Source: Putridiphycobacter sp045110285
GTDB taxonomy: Bacteria; Bacteroidota; Bacteroidia; Flavobacteriales_D; Crocinitomicaceae
Assembly: GCA_045110285.1 (NCBI GenBank)
Contig: JBGCGA010000040.1
Span: 62,001-126,000, forward strand
Direction of reading: 5' to 3'
DNA length: 64,000 nt
Part shown: positions 35,920 to 44,943 of the stretch, piece after piece
How positions within the stretch are numbered: the stretch's first letter is position 1
Layout of the letters: each line of letters begins with the position of its first letter
Notes under the pieces: model-generated
Databases searched by the model: none
What the model saw: the letters and a program-made list of their open reading frames with translations, nothing else
Told to the model about the DNA's origin: nothing
Translations under genes and position numbers: made by a program

Positions 35920-37389
35920 ATGGTTGAAAATGTATTTTCAGACCAATTATTTAATATTAAAGATTTGAATTCAGAATTAGAAATACAAAAACAGAAACTT
36001 TTAGCTGGAAACCCTTCCATAAAACTGGTTAAGCCTTGCAGAGTAGATGATGGTGTATTAAAAATACACAAACATGAAGAAGCTGATCTAATCAATAGAT
36101 TTGAAAAAGTAAAAGATGATTTGCATATTACTTTTTTTATCCCTGCTTCAGGTTCTGGCTCAAGAATGTTTGGTAAACTTTATGACTTCTTAAACGCGGA
36201 AGGACCTTTAAAACCAGTCGTTTACGAATCGATAGAAAAATTACTCAATAAGTATAAGGATTTTGCCTTTTACAATAAGCTACCAAGGCATTTTAAGCAA
36301 CAGCTAAAAGATGGTTCTGTTAACATTACAGATCTGGTAAATTACATCCTAAATGAAGATGGACTTAATTTAGGTGCGTTGCCAAAAGGTTTAATTCCAT
36401 TTCACAGATATAGTAAGTTTATCATTAATCCATTCCAGGAACATATTGTTCAGGGAGCAAAAATAGGCGGTGATGCAGCCTCCTTTCACTTCACAATAAA
36501 TAAGGATTTCGAAGACAAAATAAATTCCAATTTCCATTTCTTAAAAGAAATGACAGGAATTGATTTTGACTACACATTTTCTGAACAAAACAAAGAAACA
36601 GATGCTTATACATTTAACGACAACAATGAACCAGTAACTGATGAAAATGGCCAATTTCTTCGCAGACCAGCTGGTCACGGTGCGTTAATTGAAAACCTTA
36701 ATAACCTCCATGCCGATTTAATATTTATTAAAAATATTGATAATGTGCAACATTATACAAAAGCTGAAAAATCAATTAACACTAAAAAAGCTCTTGGAAT
36801 TAAACTATTTGACTTTCAAAGTACTGTATTTAAATTATTAAACGCCATTGATCTTCAGTCTGAAGAAGTAACACTTTTAGCGACTGACATCAATGAAAAA
36901 TATCAATTAAAACTAAGTTTAGAGGAAATTTCGAACACTCAGTTTTTATTTGAGTATTTCAATCGGCCTATACGACTTTGCGGAATGGTGCCCAACGAAG
37001 GACAAATAGGCGGAGGACCATTTTGGGTAGAGACTGAAAATGGTAAATTAAGTAGGCAAATTATTGAAAAATCACAGATATCGGCGAAGGACACATTTAA
37101 CTCTTCGTATTTAAGGGCTACACATTTTAATCCAGTAGAAATTATTTGTGGTGTTAGAAATTACAAAAATGAAAAATTTGATTTACTTCAATTTGTTAAT
37201 GACGATCATTATTTTCTGGTAAATAAAAACCATAAAGGACAGCAGATAAAATATATTGAACGTCCAGGCCTATGGAATGGGGCCATGTACAACTGGTTGA
37301 CCTTATTTTACGAAATAGATTCAAAATGCTTCAGTCCAGTAAAGAATTTTATTGATTTATTAAACCCTCTACACTTAGAAAAAAAATAG
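35920..37389 (+). CDS. DUF4301-family protein with nucleotidyltransferase-like motif
   Basis: This 489-residue cytosolic protein resembles the Bacteroidota family DUF4301. Near residue 75 it reads FFIPASGSGSRMFGKLYDF, close to the G-x-G-x-R-M loop of sugar-nucleotide pyrophosphorylases, and later SFHFTINKDFEDKI, GHGALIENLNNLHADLIFIKNIDN and GMVPNEGQIGGGPFWVE. These features suggest an NTP-transferase fold with an uncharacterised substrate; this is an inference. It is divergent from the methyltransferase gene with only 39 nt between start codons, and an exported-protein gene follows after 43 bp. Confidence 0.82.
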   Translation: MVENVFSDQLFNIKDLNSELEIQKQKLLAGNPSIKLVKPCRVDDGVLKIHKHEEADLINRFEKVKDDLHITFFIPASGSGSRMFGKLYDFLNAEGPLKPVVYESIEKLLNKYKDFAFYNKLPRHFKQQLKDGSVNITDLVNYILNEDGLNLGALPKGLIPFHRYSKFIINPFQEHIVQGAKIGGDAASFHFTINKDFEDKINSNFHFLKEMTGIDFDYTFSEQNKETDAYTFNDNNEPVTDENGQFLRRPAGHGALIENLNNLHADLIFIKNIDNVQHYTKAEKSINTKKALGIKLFDFQSTVFKLLNAIDLQSEEVTLLATDINEKYQLKLSLEEISNTQFLFEYFNRPIRLCGMVPNEGQIGGGPFWVETENGKLSRQIIEKSQISAKDTFNSSYLRATHFNPVEIICGVRNYKNEKFDLLQFVNDDHYFLVNKNHKGQQIKYIERPGLWNGAMYNWLTLFYEIDSKCFSPVKNFIDLLNPLHLEKK

Positions 37390-37432
37390 AACTTATTTAA
37401 AAAGTTGGCGTAGTATATAGCAATTGTATTTC

Positions 37433-38812
37433 ATGACTCAGTTTAAGAAGTATTTCATTTTAATATATCTTTCAATTTTTATTGCAAGTGCTGCTGCAGT
37501 TGCCAATCTTTTTATTTTACCAGCTTCAGATTCGTTGTATAGCTATGTGCCAGTAGAGAGCGATATTGTGATTGAAGTAAACGCATTCAATTTTGTTAAT
37601 GAAGTGGGCTATCAATGGATATACGAACCAGAACATTTTATTTCAGATTCAGATATAAAAGAGGATGACATGCCCACTATGTTGGGTGAAACCGGAGTCA
37701 ATCCCTTCAGTAAAATACTACTATTTAAAGAGAAATGGGCTAATGAATCTTTATGGTTTGTTGTTGTCCAAGTTAATAACAAGGATAATTTTCGAAAATA
37801 CATAGAAGGAGCTTTGCCTAAGACTAAAATTTTATTTGAGAAAAATATAGCCCTACTACAATTGACTGTTTCTAATAATCAGGTGGAAGTGTGGAAACAT
37901 TTAAAGAACATTGCCGCTCACAAGGTAAAATCAATTTTAAACCATCCAATTGTAAAGACTGATTTTTCTGACCAAAACGAAATTAACGTCTACTTAAAAT
38001 CTTTAAAGTCTGATTATATTACTGATGGATATCTAAATATTAATTTCGAATCCTCAGAAATTGATATTGATGGATACTTTCATCCGATTGGGAGTACGGA
38101 TTTACAAGCTATAGCTTATAAACCAGAAAATAATATTGGATTGAGTTTAAGGTCCTCATTAAATCTATTGCATTCAATCTATCTTTTTACCGATACTAAA
38201 ATTGGAAATTTGCCTGATTACAAACAAATTGCATTAGATTATGATGGAGTTAATTTATTGACTAACAATGATGTTATTCCTGTCACGTCTTTTCCAAATA
38301 TTAATCTTATGCTGGATGTATATGATGAAAAAACTTGGCTTAAATACCTCGATTCTGAGGTAGATGAAGGAAACCTATTGGTCTTTGATGATACTGTTAT
38401 GATAAATTCAGAAGTTAAAGCAAAAGTTAGGTACAATATAGGAGACAATCGGTTTAAACTATTTCAATCTGAAAAAATATTTGAGAAACATTCAGATAGT
38501 ATCAAAACTTATTTTGAATTGTACATTCATCCTCAGCAGATTATTGAAAAAATGGTATTTAGAGAGGATCTCAGTAACCCGCCTAAATTAGTAGCCTCTC
38601 AAATTATCAAAATAATAAAAACCCTGCTCGACGACTTCTCTTACCTTAAAGAGATTGAAGAAGTGAAATTCTCAATATCGAAAGACAGCAATAAATCAGA
38701 CTTTTTAAGCAAAGGACATATTGTTTTTAAGAATCCAGATAGCCACTCAACAATTGAATGTTACTTTTTGCTTCAACGATTTATAAAATCTTTTGGCAAT
38801 TTAGTTCACTAA
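37433..38812 (+). CDS. Membrane-anchored or exported protein of unknown function
   Basis: From the ATG at 37433 this is a 459-residue protein with an N-terminal hydrophobic segment (FILIYLSIFIASAAAVANLFIL, split near residue 10-30) that is either an uncleaved anchor or a signal peptide. The rest is a soluble domain with repeated beta segments (DIVIEVNAFNF, SLWFVVVQVNN, IALLQLTVSNNQVEVW). I recognise no family; the repeated strands recall DUF3352-like or lipoprotein-like periplasmic proteins but not clearly. It probably shares a transcript with DUF4301 and ends 1 bp from the convergent C1-peptidase gene. Confidence 0.75.
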   Translation: MTQFKKYFILIYLSIFIASAAAVANLFILPASDSLYSYVPVESDIVIEVNAFNFVNEVGYQWIYEPEHFISDSDIKEDDMPTMLGETGVNPFSKILLFKEKWANESLWFVVVQVNNKDNFRKYIEGALPKTKILFEKNIALLQLTVSNNQVEVWKHLKNIAAHKVKSILNHPIVKTDFSDQNEINVYLKSLKSDYITDGYLNINFESSEIDIDGYFHPIGSTDLQAIAYKPENNIGLSLRSSLNLLHSIYLFTDTKIGNLPDYKQIALDYDGVNLLTNNDVIPVTSFPNINLMLDVYDEKTWLKYLDSEVDEGNLLVFDDTVMINSEVKAKVRYNIGDNRFKLFQSEKIFEKHSDSIKTYFELYIHPQQIIEKMVFREDLSNPPKLVASQIIKIIKTLLDDFSYLKEIEEVKFSISKDSNKSDFLSKGHIVFKNPDSHSTIECYFLLQRFIKSFGNLVH

Positions 38813-38813
38813 T

Positions 38814-40385
38814 TTATTTTCCCAATTCTAGAATCAGTGCAACAGCATTTTTTTGCTTAGTATCACATTCAAAAGAAATCATTCCATCTGCCGAGAATTT
38901 TACATTTTCGATCAACTCATTCTTTAAAGTATTATATACTTTAGACTCGTAAGTATTTCCAGAATTGGCATTAATGGCAGCATTTAATTTATTAAAATCA
39001 AGTTTTTGTTTTGAAATCACAATTGCAATATGATCTTGTTTACCTGTATTGTCTGGATATAAGGAGTAGTCCCTTGGAAACAATCTTGTTCCAGTTATTC
39101 CGCAATACGGGGAATGTTTTGGTGTATAAGGAAACAAAGTATAACTCGATCCATCTGTTTCTTCACCAAAAACGTAAACATAGCATTCTATAGAATTTGT
39201 AATCTCAATTTTAAAATCTTGATCAGCAACTAAAGCTTGATTATTTTTGAATGTCATCCCTCCTTTATATTGAAACGGTATATATTTTCCAGTTTTATTA
39301 ACTACTATACCAATTTCAGCTTTTAATTTTTGGCTTGAAAACTTTTCAGAATCACCCATTGGGTAAAGCCCATAAGCCTCTTTATTAAATTCTTCAAAAT
39401 CAGAATAGCGAATCCAAAAAACACCTCTATCTCCCCAAGTTTCACCCCAAGAATTCATGATTTGAAAGGCGCCTTCTTCATTTGTTTTGTAGTCGTCGTA
39501 GCCAATTACACACATAGCATGCCCGCCAAAACCTCTTTGCTCATAATCGCTATTTGCCGGAGTCCAAAGTGACTTCCCATTCATTTTAGACATAAATGTT
39601 CCGCCAACCATCATACCAATTACCACAGGGGCTCCTTGGGCTAGGTTTTGCTTAATAGCTAATAAATCTGTCTGATAATTATTTCCATCTTTCGATAATC
39701 TATTAAATCCTTTCGTTCGAAAATTAGCAGCAGCCTCAATTTGGCTTCTTGTTGGTTTTGTATTACATTCATTTTCGTTGTAAGCAAATCTGGAAAATGG
39801 CAAAGACCCTTTATTGTACATTAATTCCATTGCTTTTTGCAAATAAGTACCTTGACAACCTTTTAAAGCAATTTGATTGTACAAAAATGAAGGGCTAAAA
39901 GTGACATTATTTGGGTTTTTACCCGTTGCTTTTGAATATAATATTGTTTGTGCCGCATAACCACTACTCCAACCTACACATGAACCTTGAGATCCTTGAT
40001 TCAACCTTTTAGGAGCATATTTCAGCAAAGAAACTTTTTCAGGCATTGGGTTTTTAATATTATCAGCTAATGGCTCAAAAACCTCCGCTTTATCATATAC
40101 TTTTTGGTCCATATCTAGGCCTGTACTAAACAAACTACTTATCGGGTTTGATGCACCACCTTCTGCAGTGCACATTTTTGCGCCTCCTAAAAAATAAAAT
40201 GCAGCTGCAGCTGCGGCTAAAATTAATACAAGCTTTGGTTTTTTCTTAAACAAGCTCATTGCCATTGGAAGTAAAGACCCAATCATTCCAGCTCCCATTC
40301 CTCCAGTCCCAGACTTCGAAGTATTTCTATATTTTTTTGTAGGCTGGCTTGAGCCTCTATTATCTTTTCTTATTCGAATTGGCAT
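38814..40385 (-). CDS. Membrane-anchored C1-family (papain-like) cysteine peptidase
   Basis: This 523-residue protein has a basic Gly/Ser-rich N-terminus, one hydrophobic helix (about 52-68, LVLILAAAAAAFYFLGG) and a papain-fold domain (about 110-335). The catalytic residues are all visible: C136 in QGSCVGWS, H289 in GGHAMCVIGYDD and N311 in IMNSWGETWGDRGVFWI. The C-terminal 180 residues form an extra beta-rich domain without known motifs. With the basic end inside, the protease domain would face the periplasm. Its start overlaps the stop of a small membrane protein by 1 bp, and a SiaC-like gene lies upstream in the same unit. Its physiological substrate is unknown. Confidence 0.9.
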   Translation of the reverse strand: MPIRIRKDNRGSSQPTKKYRNTSKSGTGGMGAGMIGSLLPMAMSLFKKKPKLVLILAAAAAAFYFLGGAKMCTAEGGASNPISSLFSTGLDMDQKVYDKAEVFEPLADNIKNPMPEKVSLLKYAPKRLNQGSQGSCVGWSSGYAAQTILYSKATGKNPNNVTFSPSFLYNQIALKGCQGTYLQKAMELMYNKGSLPFSRFAYNENECNTKPTRSQIEAAANFRTKGFNRLSKDGNNYQTDLLAIKQNLAQGAPVVIGMMVGGTFMSKMNGKSLWTPANSDYEQRGFGGHAMCVIGYDDYKTNEEGAFQIMNSWGETWGDRGVFWIRYSDFEEFNKEAYGLYPMGDSEKFSSQKLKAEIGIVVNKTGKYIPFQYKGGMTFKNNQALVADQDFKIEITNSIECYVYVFGEETDGSSYTLFPYTPKHSPYCGITGTRLFPRDYSLYPDNTGKQDHIAIVISKQKLDFNKLNAAINANSGNTYESKVYNTLKNELIENVKFSADGMISFECDTKQKNAVALILELGK

Positions 40386-40735
40386 TATCGGTATATTTTA
40401 ATTATTCTTTCTTCCTCAATCAATCTAATTATCTCAGACTGCCCATAAATATAGTGAATATTATCATGGAAAGAATCTTCTAAGATTTGCGAGTGACTAG
40501 GCAGATTATCAGAAAAATCGTACGGATGAGAAAAAAAGTACAGCGAATCATTTACGACAATATCCAGCAGGTATGGACTCATTTTACTCCCACCACTAAA
40601 TATGTAGATATCACCTTTTTTTGGATTATTCCAAAAACTATTAAACTTGTTTTTTTGTATTAATTGGAAACAACCATAACCTAGTAAGGCCAGTAATAAT
40701 AGAAACAGTCCAAAGTACTTTTTGACGAGAGCCAC
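40385..40735 (-). CDS. Small single-pass membrane protein of unknown function
   Basis: This 116-residue protein has one N-terminal hydrophobic helix (about 7-25, YFGLFLLLLALLGYGCFQLI) and a soluble tail with FSGGSKMSPYLLDIVVNDSLYFF. It lies between the SiaC-like gene (12-bp gap) and the C1 peptidase gene (1-bp overlap), so it is probably translated with the peptidase and may be its partner. I recognise no family. Confidence 0.75.
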   Translation of the reverse strand: MALVKKYFGLFLLLLALLGYGCFQLIQKNKFNSFWNNPKKGDIYIFSGGSKMSPYLLDIVVNDSLYFFSHPYDFSDNLPSHSQILEDSFHDNIHYIYGQSEIIRLIEEERIIKIYR

Positions 40736-40747
40736 GGTAAAAACAAT

Positions 40748-41128
40748 TTAAAATTGCTGAACTTCTACAATTTCAAAGTTAATATCTGGGAACAAGATTT
40801 TAAGCTCACCTCCAACTTCTCCCATATCTTCATCATCTTCTTCAAAATACCAACGAATCTGCAGGATTGAAGTTTCTTTTAATTCTGACAATTTACGAAG
40901 CAAATTACGGATAATCAAAGTTGTACTTGTATTGAAATACTCCAGTTTAAACTCTACCAAAGTTTTTTCTTTAGGATCAGAAATGTATTTGTTAACTGCT
41001 TCTAGAAAAGGGGTATAAAACGCACGAGGATCTTCCGGAATAGATATTCCAGACAATTGAATCAATCCTTTTTCTGCATTAACCTTAAGTTTAGGTGTTT
41101 TTGCAGTGGCTTCAATTTTTAAAAGCAT
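40748..41128 (-). CDS. SiaC-like regulatory protein (DUF1987)
   Basis: This 126-residue protein matches the DUF1987/SiaC pattern: KTPKLKVNAEKGLIQLSGISIPEDP, FLEAVNKYI, the core FKLEYFNTSTT (about 61-70) and a C-terminal MGEVGGELKILFPDINFEI. In Pseudomonas aeruginosa SiaC is phosphorylated on a Thr in the equivalent core by SiaB and dephosphorylated by SiaA, controlling a diguanylate cyclase. Here no SiaA/SiaB phosphatase or kinase is adjacent; the downstream genes encode a small membrane protein and a papain-like peptidase. A -7 box precedes it. The partner-switching role is inferred. Confidence 0.85.
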   Translation of the reverse strand: MLLKIEATAKTPKLKVNAEKGLIQLSGISIPEDPRAFYTPFLEAVNKYISDPKEKTLVEFKLEYFNTSTTLIIRNLLRKLSELKETSILQIRWYFEEDDEDMGEVGGELKILFPDINFEIVEVQQF

Positions 41129-41149
41129 AGTGCTAAGAATTATTTAACT

Positions 41150-41157
41150 CAAATATA
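41150..41157 (-). promoter_or_regulatory. Putative -7 box for the SiaC-like operon
   Basis: The minus strand reads TATATTTG, an exact TAnnTTTG match, about 22 nt before the ATG at 41128. The -33 element is unclear. Confidence 0.5.
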
Positions 41158-41214
41158 AAAAAATATCGATAAATACTACAGCTTGTAATCATAAAGTTAT
41201 TCACGGTTAATATA

Positions 41215-43350
41215 CTAGTGAACAAGAGTCATTTCCTCAACTAAATGACCAGCCTCACCGTACTTATCAATCACCCATAAAACATATCGCATGTCTACTG
41301 TAATATTTCTGCACCTTTCTTCACTAAAATAAAAATCGCTCATAGTACTTTCCCAACTTCTGTCAAAATTAATTCCCATTAAATTACCTTCAGCATCAAT
41401 TACAGGACTTCCACTATTACCTCCAGTTGTATGGTTAGACGACGTAAAACAAACCCATAATTCCCCGTCTTGTAAATAATTTCCAAAATCTTTTTTATTG
41501 TACAGTTCAATAAACCTATCAGTCAACTCAAAATCAGGATTATTTTCTGCATTTTTTTGCATAATCCCTTCAATTGTTGTGTAATGAGTATACTCCATGC
41601 CATCATATGGGGCAGAACCATCAATTTTTCCATAGCTTATTCTTAAAGTGGAGTTTGCATCAGGCCATGTTTTTTTATCAGGAAACATAATAATTATTCC
41701 TTCTAGATAAGTTTGCATCAAACGTTCTTCTTTTTGAAGAAAAGCGCTATATGATGGACTCACTTTTGTACGATAAGCATCAATAATTGAGTTGGCATAA
41801 AGAAACGCGGGATCCTTCTGTAATTTTTTAACACTTGATTTTCCAAACTTATTGAGTACTGCTAATAATTTATCTTTATTAACAAAAATCGACTTCTTAA
41901 ATATCTTTTTCCCAAAACTATTCCATCTTGCCCCGAGATCTGTAGGTAATAATTCCGGGCTTACATTTTTCAAGTAAAGTGGTGTCAATGCATTAAAAAT
42001 ATCCCGATCGATTTCTTTATTGTAATTTTTAAAAAAGCCTTCAACACTTTTTTTTAGTTTATTCAGTGTTTCATCTAACTCACCTTTTGCCTCCAATGAA
42101 GAATAATTCTTAATTAACCCTCCAAACGATCTTGCAAAACGCATAAACTCCGGTCCTGCACCATAATATTCACTAATCATTGCAGTCGCTAACTCATATT
42201 TGCTTCCTTCTTTCTGTAAGTTCTCGAGTTCCTTAATTACAGGGTAATACTTCTTTTTCCATTCAGATCTTTCACTTGCCTTTAATAAATACTCTTCTTC
42301 CCATGCTGCTTTTTGTCCAATGGCATCTAGCTCTCTTAATCCTTTCAGTTGACCAATCCATTTTTTCCATGCATTTGCTATTCTTGCCTGCTTGCTAGAA
42401 TATTGAATTCTTACTAAATCATTTTTACGCATTGCTGGCTTCAAAATATCAATAGTTTGTTGCCGCATTGCAATTCTTGTTGGTCTTTCTTGATTGATAT
42501 AAAACTGCAATTTTTCTTTAGAAAAATGTTGGTCAGTTGAGCCCGGAAAACCGTAAACCATGGTAAAGTCTTCTTTTTTCTTTGGTTTTAGGCTAATTGG
42601 TAAAAAATGAATTGGTTTGAAAGGCAAATTTTTGTCTGCAAATTTAGAAGGTTCATTTTCAGCATTTGCATAAATTCTAAAAACTGAAAAATCACCTGTG
42701 TGCCTTGGCCAAACCCAATTATCAGTATCACCTCCAAATTTTCCGATAGCCGAAGGAGGTGCTCCAACTAGCCTTACATCATCAAAATCCTCAGTCACTA
42801 ACATATAATACTGATTCCCTAAATTAAACGGTTTAATTTTAGCTTTGTAACTGTTTCCGCTAGTCGCTGTCGCTTCAATCGCTTTAATATTTTCAGCCAT
42901 TTTTTTCTTTCTATCCGCAGCTGGCATATCATCTGTTAGCCCTGTCATCACCGCGTTTGTTACATCTTCAATTCTTTTAACAAAAGTAACGTGTAGCCAT
43001 GGACATGCTAATTCTTCAGATTTGTTTTTTGCCCAAAAACCAGTCTTTAAGTAATCGTTTTCGAGTGAGGAATGTCTTTGAATAGCGTCAAATCCGCAAT
43101 GATGATTGGTAAGAAGTAAGCCTTGATTTGAAACTAATTCAGCAGTACATCCTCCATTAAAATGAACTATTGCATCTTTAAGTGAGGCATTGTTAGTAGA
43201 ATATACTTGTTCTGCTGATAATTTTAAACCATAGGTTTTCATATCAGAATGAAACATATCGATCAAAGACGGAATCCACATCCCCTCTGTAGCAAAAACA
43301 GATAACTGCATTCCGAATAATAAAATCATCATTAAGCTTACTCTCTTCAT
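41215..43350 (-). CDS. dpp11: S46-family dipeptidyl-peptidase, DPP11-type (Asp/Glu-specific)
   Basis: This 711-residue exported protein has a signal peptide (cleavage near SVFATEG) and the double-beta-barrel protease domain of S46. The triad is visible: H84 in TNHHCGFD, D220 in TGDFSVF and S646 in GGNSGSPVI. In Porphyromonas gingivalis DPP11 an Arg 18 residues after the catalytic Ser confers Asp/Glu specificity, where DPP7 has Gly. Here that position is R664 (INFDRSW), which supports a DPP11-type enzyme. It releases acidic dipeptides from peptides in the periplasm, useful for amino-acid-based growth. It is monocistronic. Confidence 0.92.
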   Translation of the reverse strand: MKRVSLMMILLFGMQLSVFATEGMWIPSLIDMFHSDMKTYGLKLSAEQVYSTNNASLKDAIVHFNGGCTAELVSNQGLLLTNHHCGFDAIQRHSSLENDYLKTGFWAKNKSEELACPWLHVTFVKRIEDVTNAVMTGLTDDMPAADRKKKMAENIKAIEATATSGNSYKAKIKPFNLGNQYYMLVTEDFDDVRLVGAPPSAIGKFGGDTDNWVWPRHTGDFSVFRIYANAENEPSKFADKNLPFKPIHFLPISLKPKKKEDFTMVYGFPGSTDQHFSKEKLQFYINQERPTRIAMRQQTIDILKPAMRKNDLVRIQYSSKQARIANAWKKWIGQLKGLRELDAIGQKAAWEEEYLLKASERSEWKKKYYPVIKELENLQKEGSKYELATAMISEYYGAGPEFMRFARSFGGLIKNYSSLEAKGELDETLNKLKKSVEGFFKNYNKEIDRDIFNALTPLYLKNVSPELLPTDLGARWNSFGKKIFKKSIFVNKDKLLAVLNKFGKSSVKKLQKDPAFLYANSIIDAYRTKVSPSYSAFLQKEERLMQTYLEGIIIMFPDKKTWPDANSTLRISYGKIDGSAPYDGMEYTHYTTIEGIMQKNAENNPDFELTDRFIELYNKKDFGNYLQDGELWVCFTSSNHTTGGNSGSPVIDAEGNLMGINFDRSWESTMSDFYFSEERCRNITVDMRYVLWVIDKYGEAGHLVEEMTLVH

Positions 43351-43502
43351 AATTTCCTTTTTTTAAATATTTAATAGGACAATTCTGTGATTATAATTAA
43401 GCCATAAAGTTAATGGATTTTTAGAGTTTTTTAAATAAAATACCCGATATTTAAGGCAGTGTTGAAGCCAATTTAGCTGATTTATCTGAACAAACAATAA
43501 CT

Positions 43503-44009
43503 ATGAATATTGACAAACACATTAAGGCTGCAAAAGGCAGCAGTTTTGGATTATGGAAACTTAATATGATGCTTAGTTGGGCCATTCCATTCAACAAACC
43601 CCATGGTATTAAAATTCATAAAATAAAAGATTATGAATTATCTGCAGTTATTCCATACAAGCGAAAAAACTTTAATCACATCAAAGGAATTCATGCTTGC
43701 GGCCTTGCCACTTGCTCCGAATTTGCATCCGGATTCTTATTAATGACCAACTTAAATTTTAAAAAGTACAGGTTAATAATGGAAAAAATTGAAATGAGTT
43801 ATCACTACCAAGCAAAGTCGACATGTTACGCTAAAGTTGAATTATCTAATAATTGGTTTGAATCGGAGATTTTTACACCTCTTAAATCCAGTGATAAAAT
43901 TACAATTACCAATACAGTAAACACTTATGACAATGACAGCAATCATATATGTACAGCCACCGTCACATGGCAGATAAAAAATTGGAATAAAGTTAAAACA
44001 AAGGTCTAA
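43503..44009 (+). CDS. DUF4442-family hotdog protein (thioesterase-like)
   Basis: This 168-residue protein fits DUF4442, a hotdog-fold family related to PaaI-like thioesterases: the entry region NKPHGIKIHKIKDYELSAVIPYKRKNFNHIKGIHACGLATCSEFASGFLLM contains the central helix of the fold, here with two Cys. No catalytic Asp/Glu can be named with certainty, and many DUF4442 members lack proven activity. It lies 153 bp divergent from the DPP11 gene and 53 bp before a DUF2007 gene. Confidence 0.78.
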   Translation: MNIDKHIKAAKGSSFGLWKLNMMLSWAIPFNKPHGIKIHKIKDYELSAVIPYKRKNFNHIKGIHACGLATCSEFASGFLLMTNLNFKKYRLIMEKIEMSYHYQAKSTCYAKVELSNNWFESEIFTPLKSSDKITITNTVNTYDNDSNHICTATVTWQIKNWNKVKTKV

Positions 44010-44062
44010 TTGTTTGTTTTAATGCACAAATTATCGTATTTTAAGAGGAAGATATAAAATAT

Positions 44063-44305
44063 ATGAATATGACTGAAAAAATTGAGTGGGTTTGGATATA
44101 TACCGGACCGAGTTTACTGGCTAGTTTTTTGAAAACTGAATTGCTTGATGCTGGTATTTTAGCACAAGAGAAAAGTGATACGAATTCCGCTCTCACAGCT
44201 GGTTTCGGGACAAGTGGCCATGCTCAAGTTTATGTGGATGGTGCAAAATTTGATGAAGCTCAAAGTATTACGACAGCATTTGAAGAGCGTCAGATAGAGA
44301 AATAG
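44063..44305 (+). CDS. DUF2007-family small protein
   Basis: This 80-residue protein matches DUF2007, a small ferredoxin-like fold related to signal-transducer PII: it begins WVWIYTGPSLLASFLKTELLDAGI and ends VYVDGAKFDEAQSITTAFEE. Two start codons are possible (ATG at 44063 or 44069). A purine-rich AGAGGAAG lies 13-20 nt before the start. Members often sit near metal or stress genes but the function is undetermined. It is convergent with the uracil-DNA glycosylase gene. Confidence 0.8.
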   Translation: MNMTEKIEWVWIYTGPSLLASFLKTELLDAGILAQEKSDTNSALTAGFGTSGHAQVYVDGAKFDEAQSITTAFEERQIEK

Positions 44306-44347
44306 AAACCAGATGCAGCGTTTTGATAGGAATAGTGCAAACAGAGA

Positions 44348-44941
44348 TCACTCCCTATTTATTATCTCTCTTAATCTTAAAATTGGAACCACATCCTGCT
44401 TGAACCATTCGTTTTTTGAATGCCATCTGAAATTTAAAGGCGAAGGATGGACAATAGGAAAATGAGTCTCTAAATAGTCTTCAAAATTTCTGACAGTCTC
44501 GGTGAGATTTTTCTTTTTACCATCCCTTAAGTAGTATTTAATAGCATAATTACCAATTAATAAAACAAGCTCAACATTTTTTAGTAGTTCGAATATTGAA
44601 TGATGCCAATGAGGCGCACACTCCATTCTTGGCGGTGCATCTCCGCCAGTTTTACCCTTTCCTGGATAACAAAAACCCATTGGGACAATTGCAAAATTAT
44701 CTACATTGTAGAATTCTTCTCGTGTCACTCCCATCCATTTCCTCAGGGTATCACCACTTTTATCATCAAAAGAAACTTCTTTTTGATGGACAACATTGCC
44801 AGGAGCTTGACCAATAATAATTATCTTACTGTTTTTACTGAAACGAAGTATCGGTTTTGGAAGGTTAGGAAGAAAGTCTTTACAAATTTGGCATTTAAGT
44901 ATCTCTTTATGCAATTGTTTTTCACAACTCACCTTCTTCAT
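44348..44941 (-). CDS. Uracil-DNA-glycosylase family protein
   Basis: This 197-residue protein has the UDG-superfamily fold: motif A IIIGQAPGNVVH and motif B HPSPLNFRWHSKNEW, with LVLLIGNYAIKYYL in between. Cysteines near the N-terminus (CEKQ, CQICKDF) could bind a metal or an iron-sulfur cluster as in family 4 and related enzymes, but only some are correctly spaced, so the subfamily is uncertain. It lies at the distal end of the ten-gene redox-repair unit, 2 bp after the hydrolase-OsmC gene. It removes uracil from DNA, where deamination and oxidation generate base damage. Confidence 0.85.
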   Translation of the reverse strand: MKKVSCEKQLHKEILKCQICKDFLPNLPKPILRFSKNSKIIIIGQAPGNVVHQKEVSFDDKSGDTLRKWMGVTREEFYNVDNFAIVPMGFCYPGKGKTGGDAPPRMECAPHWHHSIFELLKNVELVLLIGNYAIKYYLRDGKKKNLTETVRNFEDYLETHFPIVHPSPLNFRWHSKNEWFKQDVVPILRLREIINRE

Positions 44942-44943
44942 GT

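Noticed and set aside
40139..40230. Ala-rich run in the C1 peptidase N-terminus as a sequence repeat
   Set aside because: It is simply the transmembrane helix encoded by GCA/GCT codons, not a tandem DNA repeat.
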